Positions 51,416 to 64,000 of a stretch of 64,000 bases of DNA are shown here, one piece after another. Both the position numbers and the translations under genes were made by a program. The notes beneath the pieces are model-generated. The model did not search any database, was not told the DNA's origin, and was given only the letters and a program-made list of their open reading frames with translations. The stretch is from Flaccisagitta enflata (lineage: Eukaryota; Chaetognatha; Sagittoidea; Aphragmophora). Where the stretch lies: contig OZ231126.1 of the NCBI GenBank assembly GCA_965153355.1, forward strand, positions 33,666,001 to 33,730,000, read 5' to 3'. Numbering within the stretch: the first letter of the stretch is position 1; each line of letters opens with the position of its first letter.

Positions 51416-52386
51416 TAAAGCCAAAAGAAAAAGAAACATTCATAGGTAGTGATCATCTGTGTCATTTAATTTCCAATGACCATCGTTGTGGCCATGACGA
51501 TGATAATCTCAAAAGACATAAATGAAGTGATGAAAATTGTAAGAGATGAAAATCGCATGAGTTGTGATAAGCATGACGACAAGAGTATATGACGACAAGA
51601 GTATATGATGTTGATCATCAGAGATCTGCACGGGTATTTAACGATGAGTAGCTGGTGTAACCATCCTCCAGTTGGCGGAACAATCTTGATGACAATGATG
51701 AAGATCTTGTTCTCAATGATCATTATGATAGCGATCTTGATGATAGTGATGATGATGATGATGATCATGATGATAGTGATAATTATAATCATAATGATTG
51801 TAATGATCATAAAACCGATGATCATGACAATCATGATGGTGATATAGATGGTGTTCATGATAGTGCTGAAGATGATGATCATGATAGTGATGATGATGAT
51901 GATGATCACAATAGCGATGATGATCATGATAGTGATGATGATCGTGATTCATTATAGAGATGATGATCATGATTGTGATGATGATGATAGTGATGATCAT
52001 GATGATGATAACTAAGGTAGTAACGATGATGATCACGATGATTGTGATCATGATGATGTTCTTCATCCTCATAAGTGTGATGCTCTTTCTCTTTATCTTT
52101 ACGATTCTTCTGATTGGCGGAATGATCATCTGCAAATCCTCGTAGGCAAAGCCTTTCCACCAACATCCAACCTGTTGAAATCAAGATAGTGGTGAATATG
52201 ATGAATATGATGATCATGATAGTAATTATGACCATGATAGTGAGGATGATCACGATAGTGAAGATAATCATGATAATGATGATCATAATGATGGTAGTGA
52301 TGATCATCATGATGATGATCATGATAGGGATGATCATGATAAGGATGATCATGATTGTGATGCTTTCTCTGTATGACTACATTTTC
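51416..52386. repeat. degenerate GATGATCATGATAGT satellite
   Basis: Short-period repeats rich in TGATCA palindromes, with small unique inserts at 51,600-51,690 and 52,065-52,180. Met/Ile or His/Asp frames result on both strands. Confidence 0.8.
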
Positions 52387-53884
52387 ACAGTCCTGGTTGT
52401 GATCGTTGGATGATCAATAGTCCTGGTTGTGATTGTTGGATGATCAAGAGTCCTGGTTGTGATCGTTGGATGATCAAGAGTCCTGGTTGTGATCGTTGGA
52501 TGATCAAGAGTCCTGGTTGTGATCGTTGGATGATCAAGAGTCCTGGTTGTGATCGTTGGATGATCAAGAGTCCTGGTTGTGATCGTTGGATGATCAAGAG
52601 TCCTCAGATTTGATCGTTGGATGATCAGAAGTCTGGTTGTGATCGTTGGATCAAGAGTCCTGGTTGTGATCGTTGGATGATCAAGAGTCCTGGTTTGTGA
52701 TCGTTGGATGATCAAGAGTCCTGGTTTGTGATCGTTGGATGATCAAGAGTCCTGGTTGTGATCGTTGGATGATCAAGAGTCCTGGTTGTGATCGTTGGAT
52801 GATCAAGAGTCCTGGTTGTGATCGTGGATGATCAAGTCCTGGTTGTGATCGTTGGATGATCAAGAGTCCTGGTTGTGATCGTTGGATGATCAAGAGTCCT
52901 GGTTGTGATCGTTGGATGATCAAGAGTCCTGGTTGTGATCGTTGGATGATCAAGTCCTGGTTGTGATCGTTGGATGATCAAGAGTCTGGTTGTGATCGTT
53001 GGATGATCAAGAGTCCTGGTTGTGATCGTTGGATGATCAAGAGTCCTGGTTGTGATCGTTGGATGATCAGAGTCCTGGTTGTGATAGTTGGATGATCAAG
53101 AGTCCTGGTTGTGATCGTTGGATGATCAAGAGTCCTGGTTGTGATCGTTGGATGATCAAGAGTCCTGTTGTGATCGTTGGATGATCAAGAGTCCTGGTTG
53201 TGATCGTTGGATGATCAAGAGTCCTGGTTGTGATCGTTGGATGATCAAGAGTCCTGGTTGTGATCGTTGGATGATCAAGAGTCCTAGTTTGTGATCGTTG
53301 GATGATCAAGAGTCCTGGTTTGTGATCGTTGGATGATCAAGAGTCCTGGTTGTGATCGTTGGATGATCAAGAGTCCTGGTTGTGATCGTTGGATGATCAA
53401 GAGTCCTGGTTGTGATGGTTGGATGATCAAGAGTCCTGGTTGTGATCGTTGGATGATCAAGAGTCCTGGTTGTGATCGTTGGATGATCAAGAGTCCTGGT
53501 TGTGATCGTTGGATGATCAAGAGTCTGGTTGTGATGGTTGGATGATCAAGAGTCCTGAATTGTGATGGTTGGATGATCAAGAGTCCTGGTTGTGATCGTT
53601 GGATGATCAAGAGTCCTGGTTGTGATCGTTGGATGATCAAGAGTCCTGGTTGTGATTGTTGGATGATCAAGAGTCCTGGTTGTGATCGTTGGATGATCAA
53701 AGTCCTGGTTGTGATCGTTGGATGATCAAGAGTCCTGGTTGTGATCGTTGGATGATCAAGAGTCCTGGTTGTGATCGTTGGATGATCAAGAGTCCTGGTT
53801 GTGATCGTTGGATGATCAAGAGTCCTGGTTGTGATTGTTGGATGATCAGGAGTCCTGGTTGTGATCGTTGGATGATCCAGTCCT
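52387..53884. repeat. 30-bp satellite, about 50 units
   Basis: Unit GATGATCAAGAGTCCTGGTTG + TGATCGTTG, highly regular, with scattered 1-4 bp deletions. The translations SPGCDRWMIK and IIQRSQPGLL arise from this repeat. Confidence 0.95.
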
Positions 53885-53919
53885 GGTTGTGATCATGAAA
53901 GTGATGATCTCTTTTTTCA

Positions 53920-54010
<91 letters not shown>
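53920..54010. repeat. (CT)n microsatellite
   Basis: CT tract leading into CCTACATAGAATGATCC, the same entry as array 1. Confidence 0.95.
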
Positions 54011-54013
<3 letters not shown>

Positions 54014-54016
54014 ACA

Positions 54017-54140
54017 TAGAATGATCCTCCAAACTGGAGGAACGATCCTCCAAACTGGAGGAACGATCCTCCAAACTGGAGGAGCGATCCTCCAAACTGG
54101 AGGAGCGATCCTCCAAACTGGAGGAACGATCCTCCAAATT
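54017..54140. repeat. 21-bp palindromic satellite, array 2 (~6 units)
   Basis: CCTCCAAACTGGAGGA(A/G)CGAT units, followed by the 185-bp block. Confidence 0.9.
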
Positions 54141-54472
54141 ATTAAAAAGATCCAAATTGCATCTCTAAATCCCCTGTAAAACCCCAGCCAATAAGCCCCA
54201 ACCATTCCAATTTTATTTTGGAGGAACACAGAAAGAGATATAGTGTGAGTTCCTCCAATATTATCCTCCAAATTGGAGGAACGATCCTCCAAATTGCTAG
54301 AATGATCCAAATTGCATTTCTAAATCCCCTTTTAAACCCCAGCCAATAAGCCCCAACCATTCCAATTTTATTTTTGGAGGAACTCAGAAAGAGATATAGT
54401 GCGAGTTCCTCCAATTTTATCCTCCAAATTGGAGGAATGATCCTCCAAATTGCTAGAATGTTCCAAACTGCA

Positions 54473-54536
<64 letters not shown>

Positions 54537-54600
54537 CTCATTCTCTCTCTATCCTCCAAATAGGTCTGTCTGTTGGTCAGCTGTTTACTTTAAGACATTG
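54141..54600. repeat. ~185-bp higher-order units, block 2, and (CT)n
   Basis: Two units, well preserved, ending in CT repeats at 54,475-54,532. Confidence 0.85.
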
Positions 54601-54879
54601 AGGAACTGTATCATCTCATCACCACTACCTTAAGGCCTTTCACTCATTGGCGGCCAATTTACAGGTCTTTGGTCTCTTATCTCATTATTGGATGATCTGG
54701 ACTCTAGATAAGGAATATTAGTTGATAGATAAGGATTATTGGTTGATCGTGACTGTTATAAATGATCAAAGCTACCATTGGATGGTCAGCACTCTTGATC
54801 CTGACCATTGCATGTTTAAGACTTCCTACTGCGATTATTAGATGATCAGGACTAGTGACTGAGATCATTGAAACACCAT

Positions 54880-55320
54880 GACTCCTGCCCATGATCATCG
54901 GATGATCACGACTCCAGGTCAAGATCATCGGATGATCACAACTCAGTCATGATCATCGGATGATCAGTATTCTTGGTCATGATCGTCCGATGATCAGGAC
55001 TCCTGGTCATGATCATCTGATGATCAGGACTCCTGGTCATGATCATCTGTTGATCAGGACTCCTGGTCATGATCATCTGGTGATCAGGACTCCTGGTCAT
55101 GATCATCTGATGATCAGGACTCCTGGTCATGATCATCCAATGATCAGGGTCATGATCATTCAATGATCAGGATTCCTGGTCATGATTATCAATCTGATCG
55201 TTGGATGATCAAGAGTCCTGGTTCTGATCATTAGATGATCAAGAGTCCTGGTTGTGATCATCGGATGATCAAGAGTCCTGTTTATGATCATGATCAAGTC
55301 CATGATCATCTAGGATGATC
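54880..55320. repeat. 30-bp satellite variant (GATCAGGACTCCTGGTCATGA type)
   Basis: About a dozen units related to 52,387-53,884 but with TGGTCATGATCATC in place of TGGTTGTGATCGTTG, grading back to the first type near 55,200. 54,601-54,880 is a diverged extension of it. Confidence 0.85.
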
Positions 55321-55565
55321 AAGAGTCCTGTTCATGATCATAAAAGTGATGATTATGATAGTAATGAAGATGATGATTATGAAAGTGATGAAGATGATTA
55401 TCATGATAATGATAGTGATTTTATAGTGATGATGATGATCATGATAGTGATGTTCATGATGATGATGATGATGATTGAAATGATGATCGTGAAAGTGATG
55501 GCGATGTCTTTTTCTCTTTCGATTTCTGTTTCTTTGTCTCTCTGTTTCTATCTCTCTCCTACTTA

Positions 55566-55857
55566 AAACGATCCTCCAAACTGGAGGAACGATCCTCCAA
55601 ACTGGAGGAACGATCCTCCAAACTGGAGGAACGATCCTCCAAACTGGAGGAACGATCCTCCAAACTGGAGGAACGATCCTCCAAACTGGAGGAACGATCC
55701 TCCAAACTGGAGGAACGATCCTCCAAACTGGAGGAACGATCCTCCAAACTGGAGGAACGATCCTCCAAACTGGAGGAACGATCCTCCAAACTGGAGGAAC
55801 GATCCTCCAAACTGGAGGAACGATCCTCCAAACTGGAGGAACGATCCTCCAAATTGC
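55566..55857. repeat. 21-bp palindromic satellite, array 3 (~14 units)
   Basis: Nearly perfect units, preceded by a GATGATGATCATGATAG stretch and a CT-rich entry ending CTCCTACTTAAAACGATCC. Confidence 0.93.
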
Positions 55858-56500
55858 TAAAATGACCCAAATTGCATTTCTAAATCCCCTTTTAAACCCC
55901 AGCCAATAAGCCCCAACCATTCCTATTTTATTTTGGAGGAACTCAGAAAGAGATATAGTGAGAGTTCCTCCAATATTATCCTCCAAATTGGAGGAACGAT
56001 CCTCCAAATTACTAAAATCATCCAAAATGCAATTCTAAATCCCCTATTAAACCCCAGCCAATAAGCCCCAACCATTCCAATTTTATTTTGGAGGAACTCA
56101 GAAAGAGATATAGTGAGAGTTCCTCCAATATTATCCTCCAAATTGGAGGAACGATCCTCCAAATTACTAAAATCATCCAAATTGCAATTCTAAATCCCCT
56201 ATTAAACCCCAGCCAATAAGCCCCAGGAACTCAGAAAATTTTTATTTTGGAGGAACTCAGAAAGAGATATGGTAAAGGGAAGTTCCTCCAATATTATCTG
56301 CTCCAAATTGGAAGACAATCCTCAAATTGCTAGAAAGAATCATCAGAAATTTTAATTCTAAATCTATTAAGCCAGCCAATAGCCCCAACCATTCCAATTT
56401 TATTTTGGAGGAACTCAGAAAGAGATATAGTGAGAGTTCCTCCAGTTTTATCCTCCAAATTGGAGGAACGATCCTCCAAATTGCTAGAATGATCCAAACT
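55858..56500. repeat. ~185-bp higher-order units, block 3 (~4 units)
   Basis: Four units; the third is damaged by small rearrangements around 56,225-56,340. Confidence 0.85.
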
Positions 56501-56502
56501 GC

Positions 56503-56504
<2 letters not shown>

Positions 56505-56578
<74 letters not shown>

Positions 56579-56815
56579 ATGGAGAACAATCCTCCAAACT
56601 GGAGGAACGTTCCTCCAAACTGGAGGAACGTTCCTCCAAACTGGAGGATCGTTCCTCCAAACTGGAGGATCGTTCCTCCAAACTGGAGGATCGTTCCTCC
56701 AAACTGGAGGATCGTTCCTCCAAACTGGAGGATCGTTCCTCCAAACTGGAGGATCGTTCCTCCAAACTGGAGGAACGTTCCTCCAAACTGGAGGAGGCCT
56801 CCTCCAACTTTTCGG
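56505..56815. repeat. (CT)n and 21-bp palindromic satellite, array 4 (~10 units, ATCGTT type)
   Basis: CT tract 56,505-56,575, then units CCTCCAAACTGGAGGATCGTT, a spacer variant relative to arrays 1-3, in which the stem is kept and the linker changes. Confidence 0.9.
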
Positions 56816-56829
56816 TGTGAGAAAATTGG

Positions 56830-57245
56830 GGTTTTTGGTTGAAACTTGGTATGTAGTCTCTATATGAAAGGTTTCAACATATGAATTTGATTTATAAAGA
56901 TTTTAGCATGCTAACCGGCCAAACCAGTCTGCCACCCAACCAGCTTACTGGCCTAAAAGTGAAACACGTGCATAACTTTGGTATTTTTCAACCAATTTGG
57001 TTAAAATTGGTATGTAGTCTCTAAATGGAAGGACTCAACACATGAATTTGATTCATAAAAATTTTAGCATGCTAACCGGCCAAACTGGCCTACCACCCAA
57101 CCAGCCAACCAGCCTAAAAAGTGAAAAATGTGCATAACTTTGACATTTTTCAACCGATTTGATTTAAACTTGTTATGTATTCTCTAAATGGAAGGATTCA
57201 ACATATGTATTTGATTTGTAAAGATTTTAGAATGCTAACTGGCCA
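56830..57245 (+). repeat. ~120-bp tandem repeats, right array
   Basis: About three units of the GTGCATAACTTTGGTATTTT / GCATGCTAACCGGCC type, same orientation as 41,721-42,240. Confidence 0.85.
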
Positions 57246-57249
57246 AACC

Positions 57250-57428
57250 GCCGTATGACTTCACTGTTTAACAACACCGCTTGACAACGCCGTTTGACAA
57301 CGCTGTTTGACAAGGCCATTTGACAACGCCGTATGACAACGCTGTTTGACAGCGCCGTTTGACAGCCGTTTGACAACGCCGTTTGACAACGCCGTTTGGC
57401 AACGCCGTTTGACAACGCCGTTTGACCC
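57250..57428. repeat. 11- to 12-bp tandem repeat (GACAACGCCGTTT)
   Basis: About 14 degenerate units of TTTGACAACGCCG directly upstream of the next gene. In-frame ATGs here (57,346) are unlikely starts. Confidence 0.85.
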
Positions 57429-57474
57429 CAGTCGCGTACCCATACTCTTTCAAGATTTTCGTCAACATTCCATC

Positions 57475-64000
<6,526 letters not shown>

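Noticed and set aside
52387-53884. Regular 30-bp repeats resembling a CRISPR array
   Set aside because: Units are head to tail with no variable spacers, and the context is eukaryotic. It is a satellite.
57346-57474. ATG at 57,346 as the start of the acidic gene
   Set aside because: It lies in the GACAACGCCGTTT tandem repeat, and good acceptor-like sites follow at 57,454 and 57,474.

Overview
This is a eukaryotic window, most likely from an invertebrate animal. The genes are split by introns with GT/AG borders, one is an unmistakable innexin (a protostome/cnidarian-type gap-junction protein), and most of the DNA is micro- and minisatellite plus non-autonomous transposon sequence. I cannot name the species or phylum from the sequence alone. 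No rRNA, tRNA, CRISPR array or prokaryotic operon was seen.

Layout. (1) 1-20,873: two near-identical copies of the 5' end of an ABCB6/HMT-1-type half ABC transporter, both on the minus strand. The left copy (exons 1-3, 1202-113) runs off the window. The right copy (exons 1-6, 15142-10841) ends after the first helix of the transporter core. Each copy carries the same ~6.7 kb upstream flank. Between them lies a nest of mobile elements. (2) 23,036-28,573: a complete four-exon innexin on the plus strand, with hAT-like elements in introns 1 and 2. (3) 33,767-29,345: a three-exon minus-strand gene for a ~1,116-residue, largely disordered protein with two poly-Gln tracts, facing the innexin tail to tail. 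(4) 36,355-41,264: a four-exon plus-strand gene for a ~561-residue protein with a Cys-rich segment. (5) 41,265-57,430: about 16 kb without a recognisable gene, made of layered satellites (21-bp palindromic unit, ~185-bp higher-order unit, 30-bp GATCATC unit, ~120-bp units at both ends) and capped repeat elements. (6) 57,475-64,000: an acidic, Asn-rich, helical-looking gene on the plus strand that continues past the window end.

Gene models were assembled by reading splice borders and checking that the reading phase carries across each intron. All six ABCB6 exons, all four innexin exons and the exons of the three unrecognised genes join in phase. No common pathway links these genes; they are ordinary neighbours on a chromosome.

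The most unusual content is a set of repeat families. Family A has a terminal hairpin whose two arms change together from copy to copy, and in two long copies it encloses a satellite core (7,971-9,443 and 48,876-50,673). One A copy sits inside another repeat whose uninterrupted relatives are in the same window. Family B is a foldback element with perfect 60-bp arms around 20-bp core repeats (35,094-35,650; relatives at 58,899 and 59,589). A 612-bp element with Tc1/mariner-like ends and TA flanks, and a 1,074-bp hAT-like element with an 8-bp target duplication, are clear insertions.
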